From the NCBI GenBank assembly GCA_009924535.1, contig RFRI01000004.1, positions 1 to 17,288 on the forward strand: DNA of 17,288 bases. The letters are read 5' to 3'. The DNA is from Verrucomicrobiota bacterium (GTDB lineage Bacteria > Verrucomicrobiota > Verrucomicrobiia > Opitutales > UBA953). This document shows positions 7,777 through 14,924 of this stretch, one piece after another; position 1 is the first letter of the stretch; every line of letters begins with the position of its first letter. The notes beneath the pieces were generated by a model. It worked only from the letters and a program-made list of their open reading frames with translations, made no database searches and was not told where the DNA came from. The position numbers and the translations under genes were made by a program.

Positions 7777-9369
7777 TTACTTGGCTTCGGGGGCCTTCGG
7801 CGACGCCTTACCCTTTTTGCCGCCGTTCTTGCCGGCGTTCTCGCCATTACGTCCGGGCATCTTCTTCTCGCCGGTCGCATACTCGTCGTCGACGGCGGGG
7901 ACCTTCAGGTCGCTGCGGAGCTTGGCGAGACGCGTCTCGAGGTCGGCCTGCACGGCTTCGTAGCCGGGCTGTCCGAAGTAGCTGCGCAATTCGAGCGGGT
8001 CCTTCTCGTTGTCAAACAGGTCGGTCGTGGTCTCGCCGTTGCCGTAGTAACGGACAAGCTTGTAACGGTCCGTGATGATGCCGTAGTGCGGCGCGACGTG
8101 ATGCGGCTGCGGGTATTCGTAGTAGTGGTAGTAGAACTCCTTGCGCCAGTCGGCCGGAGTCTCTCCCGCGAGGATCGGCGTCAGGCTACGGCCCTGCATC
8201 TCGGCGGGCGAAGGCAGGCCGGCCATGGCGAGGAAGGTCTGGGCGTAGTCGACATTGGAGACGAGCGCCTTGCTGACGGAACCAGGCTTGGTCACTCCGG
8301 GCCAGCGGACGAGCAACGGCGTACGGACGGACTCCTCGAAGATCCAGCGCTTGTCGAACCAGCCATGCTCGCCGAGGTAGAAACCTTGGTCGGCGGAGTA
8401 GATGACGATGGTGTTCTCGGCGAGGCCCTCGGCCTCGAGATACTTGAGCACGCGGCCGACGTTGTCGTCGACCGACTTCACGCAAGCGAGGTAGTCGTGC
8501 ATGTAACGCTGGTAACGCCAGCGGACGAGTTCCTTGCCCGAAAGGTTGGCCTTACGATAAGCCTCGTTACGCGGCTCGTAATAGGAGTCCCAGACCGACG
8601 ACTGCTCGGCATCGAGCTGGGGCGGACGGATGAGCTTCATGTCCTTGGGCGTGATGGTCTTCTCCAGGGTCATGTCGTTCTCGCCGACGGCCTTGGCGCG
8701 GTGGGCGAAATCGTCGAAGAGCGTGGGCGGCTCAGGATACACGCGATCCTTATCGAAGCCGAGGTCCTTGATGTTCGGTTCCCATTCGCGATGCGGGGCC
8801 TTATGCTGGCACATGAGCACGAAGGGCTTGGTCTTGTCGCGCTTACTAAGCCAGCCGAGGGAAAGGTCGGTGATGATGTCGGTCACGTAGCCCTGGGTCT
8901 TCACCATACCCTGCGCATTCTTCATCGGCGGGTTGTAATAGACACCCTGCCCCGGCAACACCTGCCAGAAGTCGAAGCCGGTGGGATCGCTGATAAGGTG
9001 CCACTTGCCGATGATGGCGGTCTGGTACCCGGCCTTCTGGAGGAGTTTCGGGAAGGTGAGCTGGGTGCCGTCGAAAACCGAGTTAGTGTTGTTATAGAAA
9101 CCGTTCAGATGCGAATACTTGCCGGTCAGGATGACGGCGCGGCTCGGACCGCAGATGGAATTGGTGACGAGGGCGCGGTCGAAACGCATGCCTTCCTTGG
9201 CCAGGCGGTCGATGTTCGGGGTCTGGTTCAGTTTCCGCGCATCGCCGTAGGCGCTGATAGCCTGATAGGCGTGGTCATCGGAGAAGATGAACACGATGTT
9301 CGGTTGCTTGGCCGGAGCGGCGGACAGCAGGCCGCCGACCACACAGAGAAGAAGTACCAGGAGTCGCAT
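7777..9369 (-). CDS. Secreted S1-family sulfatase (CGPSR type), resembling GlcNAc-6-sulfatase-like enzymes
   Basis: A 530-residue protein with signal peptide MRLLVLLLCVVGGLLSAAPA. The formylglycine signature CGPSRAVILTG begins at C73. Other active-site elements are D31/D32 (FSDDHAY), GKWH (121-124), H193 (HKAPHRE) and D327/Q328 (SADQGFYLGEHGW); DQ in place of DN is seen in several S1 subfamilies. The end, with HYYEYP, GIITDRYKLVRYY and LFDNEKDPLE, recalls N-acetylglucosamine-6-sulfatase/S1_11-like enzymes from memory, so a sulfated amino sugar substrate is possible but unproven. The last 30 or so residues form a Lys/Gly/Asn/Pro-rich tail. I chose the ATG at 9369 because an upstream in-frame start at 9417 adds 16 residues with no signal character. 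It is divergent from the DUF5722 gene and tail to tail with the other sulfatase. Confidence 0.95.
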   Translation of the reverse strand: MRLLVLLLCVVGGLLSAAPAKQPNIVFIFSDDHAYQAISAYGDARKLNQTPNIDRLAKEGMRFDRALVTNSICGPSRAVILTGKYSHLNGFYNNTNSVFDGTQLTFPKLLQKAGYQTAIIGKWHLISDPTGFDFWQVLPGQGVYYNPPMKNAQGMVKTQGYVTDIITDLSLGWLSKRDKTKPFVLMCQHKAPHREWEPNIKDLGFDKDRVYPEPPTLFDDFAHRAKAVGENDMTLEKTITPKDMKLIRPPQLDAEQSSVWDSYYEPRNEAYRKANLSGKELVRWRYQRYMHDYLACVKSVDDNVGRVLKYLEAEGLAENTIVIYSADQGFYLGEHGWFDKRWIFEESVRTPLLVRWPGVTKPGSVSKALVSNVDYAQTFLAMAGLPSPAEMQGRSLTPILAGETPADWRKEFYYHYYEYPQPHHVAPHYGIITDRYKLVRYYGNGETTTDLFDNEKDPLELRSYFGQPGYEAVQADLETRLAKLRSDLKVPAVDDEYATGEKKMPGRNGENAGKNGGKKGKASPKAPEAK

Positions 9370-9381
9370 GGGGTTATGAGG

Positions 9382-9410
9382 ATTAATGAAGGGGAGTCCG
9401 TATCCGTCAA
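9382..9410 (-). promoter_or_regulatory. Possible sigma-70-like promoter of the CGPSR sulfatase
   Basis: On the minus strand TTGACG (9410-9405) is followed after 17 bases by ATTAAT (9387-9382), matching 5/6 and 4/6 of the classical boxes. Transcription would start near 9375, only about 6 bases before the ATG, so the mRNA would be almost leaderless. This agrees with the absence of a Shine-Dalgarno sequence but remains pattern matching. Confidence 0.35.
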
Positions 9411-9483
9411 TCGGCAACGCTCATGGGCAAATCGGCAGCCCATTACCATTGAAACCTTCCCTTCGCCAAACTGTCTCCCCTTC

Positions 9484-10758
9484 ATGCGTTCGTTGCTTCT
9501 CGCCTGCCTCTGCCTTTCCGGGACAGCGTGGGCGGCTCCGGATGCGACCCCCTACCCGACCACGAGCAGCCCCAAGGGTATCCAAGTCCAGATGATACCC
9601 GACGCCCTCGAACTGGGCATTCATCACGCCACCCTCAACCTCAGGCTCAACGCCTTGCTCGCGTCCGAGAAGGAGGCCAAGCCAGGGCAACCCACCGCTT
9701 CGGCCGATGGCTTCGTATTCGCGATCAACCAGAAGAGCGTCGAAGCGATGGACCGGCAGATCAAACCCCTGAGCGACAAGGGCGTCGTCGTCACCCTCAT
9801 CGTCACCACCGTGCGCTCGCCCGACGAACGCATCCGGAAACTGACCATCCACCCGAAGGCCGACCCGGTCAAGGGCATCACGATGGCCTCCGATACGGTC
9901 ACCCCCGAAGGACGCGCCTGCTACAAGGCGCTCACCGATTTCATCGCCCACCGTTGGTCGGCCGACGACGCCACGCACGGACGTGCCTGGGGCTGGATCG
10001 TCAGCAATGAAGTGAACTCCCATCATGAATGGCATCAGATGGGGCCGGCGACGGCCGAGGAAGTCGCCCTGCAATACGAAGACCAAGTCCGCCTCGCCTG
10101 GGAATCCCTTCGTCGGCATTCGACCTACGCCCGCATCTACCTCTCCTTGGAGCACAACTGGACAGCCAAGAATAACCGGGATCCGCTCCAAGCCTGCCCA
10201 GGCCGCACCCTGCTCGAACTCTTCGCGAAACGTGCCCGTGAACGCGGCGACTTCGACTGGAACCTGGCCTTCCATCCCTACCCTGCCAATCTTCGCGATC
10301 CGCGCACCTGGCTCGACAAGGTGTCGTTCAATGACAACACGCCGAAGGTGACCTTTAAGAACCTCGAGGTGCTCACCAAGAAACTGGCGACGCCCGAAAT
10401 GCTCTACGCCGGCAAGCCACGCCGCCTCAGCTTCACCGAACAAGGCTTCGACGTCACCCAACGTGCCGAAGCGCTCGTCGAACAAGCCGCAGCCTACGCC
10501 TACGCCTGGGAAAAGGTCGTGCGCCTCGGTGATGCCGTCGACGCCTTCCACTATCATCGCCACGTCGATCATGCCAAAGAAGGAGGGCTGCGCTTCGGCC
10601 TCTGGAGCAACAAACCCGGCACGGTCTCGGAACCCGACCAGAAGCGCCCGATCTGGTTCCTTTTCAAGTCCGCCGGCACTGCTGAATGGAAAGCCGCGGC
10701 CGAACCTTACCTGAAGACCTGTGGACTGAAGAGCTGGGACGAGCTAAAATTAAGGTAA
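9484..10758 (+). CDS. Secreted DUF5722 protein, glycoside-hydrolase-like
   Basis: A 424-residue protein with signal peptide MRSLLLACLCLSGTAWA. The sequence follows DUF5722: GIQVQMIPDALELGIHHATLN near the start, RQIKPLSDKGVVVTLIV (91-107), VSNEVNSHHEWHQMG (173-187), LSLEHNW (220-226), DFDWNLAFHPYPANL (256-270), SFTEQGF (316-322) and FHYHRHVDHAKEGG (355-368). E176 in the NE motif and E319 in the TEQGF motif are spaced like the acid/base and nucleophile of clan-A (beta/alpha)8 hydrolases, so glycosidase activity is a reasonable inference; I know of no assigned reaction. Its place beside two sulfatases supports a role in sulfated glycan breakdown. The start is fixed by the signal peptide; the frame stays open far upstream, antisense to the sulfatase, but that part is not coding. 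No Shine-Dalgarno sequence is present. Confidence 0.9.
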   Translation: MRSLLLACLCLSGTAWAAPDATPYPTTSSPKGIQVQMIPDALELGIHHATLNLRLNALLASEKEAKPGQPTASADGFVFAINQKSVEAMDRQIKPLSDKGVVVTLIVTTVRSPDERIRKLTIHPKADPVKGITMASDTVTPEGRACYKALTDFIAHRWSADDATHGRAWGWIVSNEVNSHHEWHQMGPATAEEVALQYEDQVRLAWESLRRHSTYARIYLSLEHNWTAKNNRDPLQACPGRTLLELFAKRARERGDFDWNLAFHPYPANLRDPRTWLDKVSFNDNTPKVTFKNLEVLTKKLATPEMLYAGKPRRLSFTEQGFDVTQRAEALVEQAAAYAYAWEKVVRLGDAVDAFHYHRHVDHAKEGGLRFGLWSNKPGTVSEPDQKRPIWFLFKSAGTAEWKAAAEPYLKTCGLKSWDELKLR

Positions 10759-10773
10759 GAAGCGGTCAGCGGG

Positions 10774-10872
10774 TGGCGGTAAGGAAGAAAGCATAACCGC
10801 GCCAAAACCCATGATATGGCTGGCCTCCCATTTCTCCTCGTTGCTTTTTCAACCGCCAACCGCTTACCGCCA
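10774..10872. repeat. Short inverted repeat in the gap between the DUF5722 and FGGY kinase genes
   Basis: tggcggtaag at 10774-10783 and its exact reverse complement cttaccgcca at 10863-10872 are separated by 79 bases. A looser pair, agcggt (10761-10766) and accgct near 10859-10864, flanks it. The 165-base gap (10759-10923) otherwise shows no clear gene, terminator or promoter. It could be a weak structure or chance in GC-rich DNA. Confidence 0.35.
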
Positions 10873-10923
10873 ATACCTTCCTCAGTCCTTGCCCACCCCA
10901 CCCCCGTCCCTCAATAAACCCGC

Positions 10924-12210
10924 ATGCACGGCTTCGTCATCGGACTCGACCTCGGCACCTCCGGCGTGCGCGCCGTCGCCGTCGATGCGTCCGGCAAGAT
11001 CCTCGGACTGGGCTCCGCGACACTACCGGCGACGAAGATCACGGGAGCCCGCCGCGAGCAATCCCCGGAAGATTGGTGGAACGGCTGCCGCACGGCCCTC
11101 GACGAACTCAGCCTCAAACTCGACCTCGCCGGCGCCCGCGCCATCGCCGTCGACGCCACCTCCGGCACGATCCTCCCGGTCGACAACCATAACCGACCGC
11201 TCGCCGCGGCCCGTATGTACGATGATGCCGACACGGGCGACCTCGCCGCCAAGATCAAGTCGCTCGCCCCGCGCGAAAGCGCAGCCCACGGCGCCACTTC
11301 GCCGGCCGCCCGCGCGCTGGAATGGGTAAAGCTTCCCCGCCTGCACTGCATCGTCCATCAGGCCGACTGGATCAACGGCTGCCTCGGCGCCACGCACTGG
11401 CAGACCGACGAGAATAATGCGCTGAAGACAGGCTATGATCCGGTCACTCGTAGCTGGCCGGACTGGCTCCGCGGCTTCGGACTCTCTCCCGGGATCCTGC
11501 CTGAAGTCGTCCCGGTGGGCACGCCGATCGGACACGTCTCGGCGCAGGCAGCCATCGCGCTTGGCATCCCCGAAGGGATCACCATCGCAGCCGGCACGAC
11601 CGATGGTTGCGCGACCTTCCTTGCCAGCGGCGCGACCGAACCCGGCGAAGCCTCCACGGCGCTCGGCTCGACCATCGTACTCAAGCTGCTCAGCGACCGA
11701 CCGATCTTCGCGCCCGAACTCGGCATCTATAGCCACCGCCTCGGCGAAACCTGGCTCGCCGGCGGCGCTTCGAACTGCGGCGGCAAGACGCTGCTCCAGT
11801 GCTTCGACGCGGAACAGCTCGCGGCGCTCGAACCTTCGCTCAACCCGGCCAAGCCCACCGGCACCGATTACTACCCGCTGCCCTCCGTCGGCGAACGCTT
11901 CCCTATCGCCGATGCGAAACTCGCGCCTAGGCTCACGCCGAGACCGGCGTCCGATGCCGAATTCCTGCAAGGTATCTACGAGGCCTTCGCCCGCGTTGAG
12001 CAGACGGGCTTCGCGAAACTCCGTGAACTCGGCTGCCCGGCCTTGCGCAGCGTCCGCCATGCCGGTGGCGGTTCCCGCAGCGCGACCTGGATGACCTTGC
12101 GCGCCACCGCGCTCAACGTACCGCAGCTTTCCTCCTGGAGCGAAGAGGCCGCCGCTGGCGCCGCCCGTCTGGCCTGGCGTTCCCTCGGCCACGAGATCGC
12201 CTTCGCATGA
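10924..12210 (+). CDS. FGGY-family carbohydrate kinase, D-ribulokinase-like
   Basis: A 428-residue cytoplasmic kinase. The N-terminal FGGY/ASKHA phosphate loop is GLDLGTSGVRAVAVD (7-21) with D9. AVDATSGTILPVD (75-87), QADWINGCLG (146-155), NALKTGYDP (165-173), AGTTDGCATFLASGA (223-237, putative catalytic base D227), STALGSTIVLKLLSDRPI (244-261), GGASNCGG (280-287), DYYPLPSVGERFPIAD (315-330) and AGGGS (380-384) match, from memory, the short D-ribulose kinases of cyanobacteria and plants (SePSK/XK-1 group) more closely than xylulokinase or glycerol kinase. The predicted reaction is ATP plus D-ribulose to D-ribulose 5-phosphate, feeding the pentose phosphate pathway. The length, shorter than most FGGY kinases, fits that group. 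The stop overlaps the HAD gene start in ATGA, so translation is probably coupled. No Shine-Dalgarno sequence; AATAAACCCGC precedes the ATG. Confidence 0.9.
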   Translation: MHGFVIGLDLGTSGVRAVAVDASGKILGLGSATLPATKITGARREQSPEDWWNGCRTALDELSLKLDLAGARAIAVDATSGTILPVDNHNRPLAAARMYDDADTGDLAAKIKSLAPRESAAHGATSPAARALEWVKLPRLHCIVHQADWINGCLGATHWQTDENNALKTGYDPVTRSWPDWLRGFGLSPGILPEVVPVGTPIGHVSAQAAIALGIPEGITIAAGTTDGCATFLASGATEPGEASTALGSTIVLKLLSDRPIFAPELGIYSHRLGETWLAGGASNCGGKTLLQCFDAEQLAALEPSLNPAKPTGTDYYPLPSVGERFPIADAKLAPRLTPRPASDAEFLQGIYEAFARVEQTGFAKLRELGCPALRSVRHAGGGSRSATWMTLRATALNVPQLSSWSEEAAAGAARLAWRSLGHEIAFA

Positions 12211-13049
12211 GCCTGTTTTCGCCCATCGCCGGACTTTCCGAGATCGCCGGCCAATACGGCGCCCTCCTCGTCGATCAGTTCGGCACGCTGCACGACGGCA
12301 CCGTCGCCTACCCGCATGCCGCCGAGGCGCTGCGCCGCTTCCGTGAAAGCGGCGGTAAGGTCGCCGTGCTTTCCAACTCCGCCAAGACCGGCGCCGACAA
12401 CATCGTCCGCCTCGCGAAATTCGGCTTCGGCCCGGAGCACTTCGACGCCGTGGTCACGTCGGGCGACGCCGCCCAGGCCGCGATCCGCTCCGGCGCCCTC
12501 GGCGCCGGCTTCGGTGCCGGCGCCAAAGTCCATATCTCTGGCAAGCCCGGCGACGACTACGGCTTCGGCGACCTCGGCTTCACGCTCGCTTGGCCCGATG
12601 AAGCGGACGGCATCATCCTCGCCGCCTGCCAGGAACCCGACCGCAATTGGCGCGAACAGATCCGCGACCTGACCAAGGCCGCCCAACGCGGCGTGACGAT
12701 CGCCGTCTGCAACCCCGACCTCGAGATGCTCACGCCCAAAGGCGTCCGACCCTCGGCCGGCGCCATCGCCCTCGAGCTCGAGCGCAAAGGCGCCGTGCTC
12801 CGCTATTTCGGCAAGCCGCATATTGATATCTATCGCACCGCTTTAGCCGCGCTCGGCAATCCGCCCCCGATGACGATCCTGGCGATCGGCGACAGCCCCG
12901 AGCACGACGTCGCCGGGGCGGCCGGCGCCGGCCTCGACAGCGTGTTGCTCCGCACCGGCATCCTCAGCGACAAAGATGACGAGTCGCTGCAGGCACGCCT
13001 GCCGAACAGCGCCCGTCGCGTCTTCAGTCTCGCCGAACTGCGCTGGTAA
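12207..13049 (+). CDS. HAD-superfamily hydrolase, class IIA-like (resembles TIGR01459)
   Basis: A 280-residue cytoplasmic protein. Motif I is LVDQFGTLHDG (21-31) with nucleophile D23; position +2, normally the acid/base Asp in HAD phosphatases, is F25. Motif II is VLSNS (S56), motif III is YFGKPH (K203) and motif IV is AIGDSPEHD (D229, D234). A class IIA cap lies between motifs II and III. TIGR01459-type proteins commonly have D-x-W/F-G here, as far as I recall, so the change belongs to the family rather than being damage. The likely reaction is phosphate-ester hydrolysis, but the missing second Asp makes the chemistry uncertain. The start codon lies within the kinase stop (ATGA), which links its function to the ribulokinase-like enzyme, perhaps as a control on sugar phosphates. 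It ends 3 bases from the convergent trhO stop. Confidence 0.88.
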   Translation: MSLFSPIAGLSEIAGQYGALLVDQFGTLHDGTVAYPHAAEALRRFRESGGKVAVLSNSAKTGADNIVRLAKFGFGPEHFDAVVTSGDAAQAAIRSGALGAGFGAGAKVHISGKPGDDYGFGDLGFTLAWPDEADGIILAACQEPDRNWREQIRDLTKAAQRGVTIAVCNPDLEMLTPKGVRPSAGAIALELERKGAVLRYFGKPHIDIYRTALAALGNPPPMTILAIGDSPEHDVAGAAGAGLDSVLLRTGILSDKDDESLQARLPNSARRVFSLAELRW

Positions 13050-13052
13050 GAC

Positions 13053-13913
13053 TCACGCGCCGCGCTGGGCCGTATTACCCCGGCCCTTCGGCTTGCCGGC
13101 GACGCAATGCAGGCAAGTCTGCTCATAGACGTAGTCGGGACGCCTCTGGTCCTCGACGGTCAACGGCATCTGGCAATTGAAGCAGATGACCGAGCCGGTC
13201 TCGCGCAGGTCAGGTCCTACGCCCACGCGTTCATCGAAGACGAAGCACTCTCCATCGTAATGAGCGCCGCCCACCTCTTCGAAATACTTCAGGATACCGC
13301 CGTCGAGCTGCAGCACATCGGTGTAGCCTTGCATGGCCATGAACGGACCCGCCTTCTCGCAGCGGATACCGCCGGTGCAGAACATCACGACGGGCTGCGA
13401 CTTCAGCTCCGCCGGAAGTTTTTCCACCGCCGCGGGGAAATCCCGAAAATTCCAGATCTGCGGGACGACGGCCCCCTTGAACGTGCCCATACGGATCTCG
13501 TAGTCGTTACGCGTGTCGAGCAACGTCACCGGGCGACCTTCGTCCAGCCACTGCTTCAGCTGCTGCGCCGAGATCTTGGCGGACGGGCGACGGGCGGGGT
13601 CGACGCCTTCGACGCCGAAAGCGATGATCTCCTTCTTGATCTTCACGAGCATCCGCTTGAACGGCTGCTCCGAACTCGGGCTCTCTTTGGGCGCGATGCC
13701 GGCAAGCCCGGGCACGGCGCGGATGACCTCCAGGATGACCGCCAGCCGGGCATGGGTGCCTGCGAGGAAGAAGTTGATGCCTTCGGGCGCCAGCAGGATC
13801 GTGCCCTTAAGCCCCTGGGCCTTCGCGACCTCCTGCAAGCTCACCCGCAGCTCCTCCAGCCCCTCCAACGGAGCGAACTTATAGCAGGAGAGATTGATGA
13901 CCTCGGCGGACAT
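13053..13913 (-). CDS. trhO: tRNA uridine(34) hydroxylase TrhO (YceA), rhodanese-type
   Basis: A 286-residue protein. The N-terminal ferredoxin-like domain (about 1-95) contains GLKGTILLAPEGINFFLAG (34-52); the rhodanese domain (about 112-215) contains LLDTRNDYEIRMGTFKGAV (131-149) and the active-site loop FCTGGIRCEKA with C179. At the end, CFNC (244-247) and CLHC (267-270) form two CxxC pairs that could bind zinc. TrhO hydroxylates U34 in the anticodon of tRNAs to give ho5U34, the precursor of mo5U/cmo5U wobble bases; it works in the cytoplasm and needs oxygen. The gene is divergent from trmO across 76 bases and convergent with the HAD gene with a 3-base gap. The start gives the normal family N-terminus; no Shine-Dalgarno sequence is visible. 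Confidence 0.95.
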   Translation of the reverse strand: MSAEVINLSCYKFAPLEGLEELRVSLQEVAKAQGLKGTILLAPEGINFFLAGTHARLAVILEVIRAVPGLAGIAPKESPSSEQPFKRMLVKIKKEIIAFGVEGVDPARRPSAKISAQQLKQWLDEGRPVTLLDTRNDYEIRMGTFKGAVVPQIWNFRDFPAAVEKLPAELKSQPVVMFCTGGIRCEKAGPFMAMQGYTDVLQLDGGILKYFEEVGGAHYDGECFVFDERVGVGPDLRETGSVICFNCQMPLTVEDQRRPDYVYEQTCLHCVAGKPKGRGNTAQRGA

Positions 13914-13989
13914 GGCGGAGGAAGACGGCTAACGATGGCACCATGGTAAGACAATGAATCTTTGCCTTTTGCCCTGCGTGGCCTAGGCG

Positions 13990-14808
13990 TTGGTCATCTT
14001 GGATCCGGGACTCACCATCACGCCCATCGGCTTCATCCGCTCAGGTAAGCCTTTGAAATTCGACGCCCGTCACCAACCCGACGAGAAGCAGCCCGAGACG
14101 AACGTGCTCGAGATGCTTCCGGGCGACAAATACCAGAAGGCTCTCAAGGACCTCGAGGGCTTCGACCGGGTCTGGCTGATCTGGTGGTTCCATCGCAACA
14201 AGGATTGGCGGCCGGAAGTCCTGCCGCCGCGCGGCCCCTCCCGACGTCGCGGCGTCTTCGCCACGCGCTCCCCGCACCGTCCCAATCCGATCGGCATCAC
14301 GCCGGTGCAACTGATCGAGATCAGGAAAGGGAAATTGATCCTCGGCCCGTGCGACCTCGTCGACGGCACGCCGATCTTCGACATCAAGCCTTACATCCCG
14401 TCATACGATTCCTTTCCCGACGCCAAGGCGGGCTGGATCGACGAGGTGGACGCTGCCCTCGACGCGCCACCGGCCTTCACGGTGCGCTTCTCGCCGCAGG
14501 CCCTCGAGCATATGGCTTGGCTGAGGCAGGAATGGTCCGTCGATTTCGAGGCGCGCCTGCTCGAGATCCTCAGCCGCGATCCCAGCCCGCATCGGACGCG
14601 CCGGATCCGTAGCCGCCACGGCGACCTTTTCGACATCGGTTGCGGAGCGTGGTTTGCGGTCTTCGAGGTCAAGGAGTCGACTGTTCACGTGCTCCACCTC
14701 AAGCCCGCCTTCCCGCTCAAGTTCCTGGCAGACCCGGCCCGCCCGGTGATTCCCGACAAGGACGCTCAGCTGGCTTTCCGGGCACGTTGGCCGCAGTTCG
14801 CGGACTGA
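13990..14808 (+). CDS. trmO: tRNA (N6-threonylcarbamoyladenosine(37)-N6)-methyltransferase TrmO/TsaA, TTG start
   Basis: The protein has 272 residues if it starts at the TTG at 13990. The family signature GVFATRSPHRPNPIGITPV (88-106) and DLVDGTPIFDIKPYIPSYD (122-140) identify the SAM-binding beta-barrel of the TrmO/UPF0066 family; a C-terminal domain (about 165-240) includes LLEILSRDPSP. The enzyme methylates t6A37 beside the anticodon of certain tRNAs (m6t6A37). Length exceeds the roughly 235 residues of the E. coli enzyme. The frame is closed upstream by TAG at 13984-13986, and the first ATG is internal (near 14113, after conserved sequence), so the start must be TTG at 13990 or 13999. It is divergent from trhO, another anticodon-loop modification gene. 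A weak 5-bp hairpin (14803-14820) follows the stop. The name tsaA is also used. Confidence 0.9.
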   Translation: MVILDPGLTITPIGFIRSGKPLKFDARHQPDEKQPETNVLEMLPGDKYQKALKDLEGFDRVWLIWWFHRNKDWRPEVLPPRGPSRRRGVFATRSPHRPNPIGITPVQLIEIRKGKLILGPCDLVDGTPIFDIKPYIPSYDSFPDAKAGWIDEVDAALDAPPAFTVRFSPQALEHMAWLRQEWSVDFEARLLEILSRDPSPHRTRRIRSRHGDLFDIGCGAWFAVFEVKESTVHVLHLKPAFPLKFLADPARPVIPDKDAQLAFRARWPQFAD

Positions 14809-14924
14809 TTTCGAGCAGTCGGTTTAATTGAGCGATTTTAAAGGTCGTCCGATGGCAACAACTTCGTCGGCCTGAGGTCGAAAGTCGCCTCGCCAACCTC
14901 GCCAAACCGTTTTCCAATCCCGAC

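Noticed and set aside
8086..9483. A long plus-strand open frame upstream of and continuous with the DUF5722 gene
   Set aside because: It is antisense to the well-supported sulfatase, shows no family resemblance, and the signal peptide at 9484 marks the true start.
10759..10923. Small RNA or tRNA in the gap before the FGGY kinase
   Set aside because: No cloverleaf, no clear promoter or terminator; only a distant 10-bp inverted repeat.
11023..12192. A 389-codon minus-strand frame opposite the FGGY kinase
   Set aside because: Antisense shadow in GC-rich DNA; the kinase motifs are on the plus strand.
13107..13949. A 280-codon plus-strand frame opposite trhO
   Set aside because: Antisense shadow; it has no recognisable motif and TrhO is unambiguous.
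13938..13952. Palindrome ACCATGGT in the trhO-trmO gap as an operator
   Set aside because: Eight bases only and not repeated; likely chance.
14803..14820. Hairpin gactg / cagtc after trmO as a terminator
   Set aside because: Only a 5-bp stem that overlaps the stop codon, with a weak T-run; too weak to annotate.
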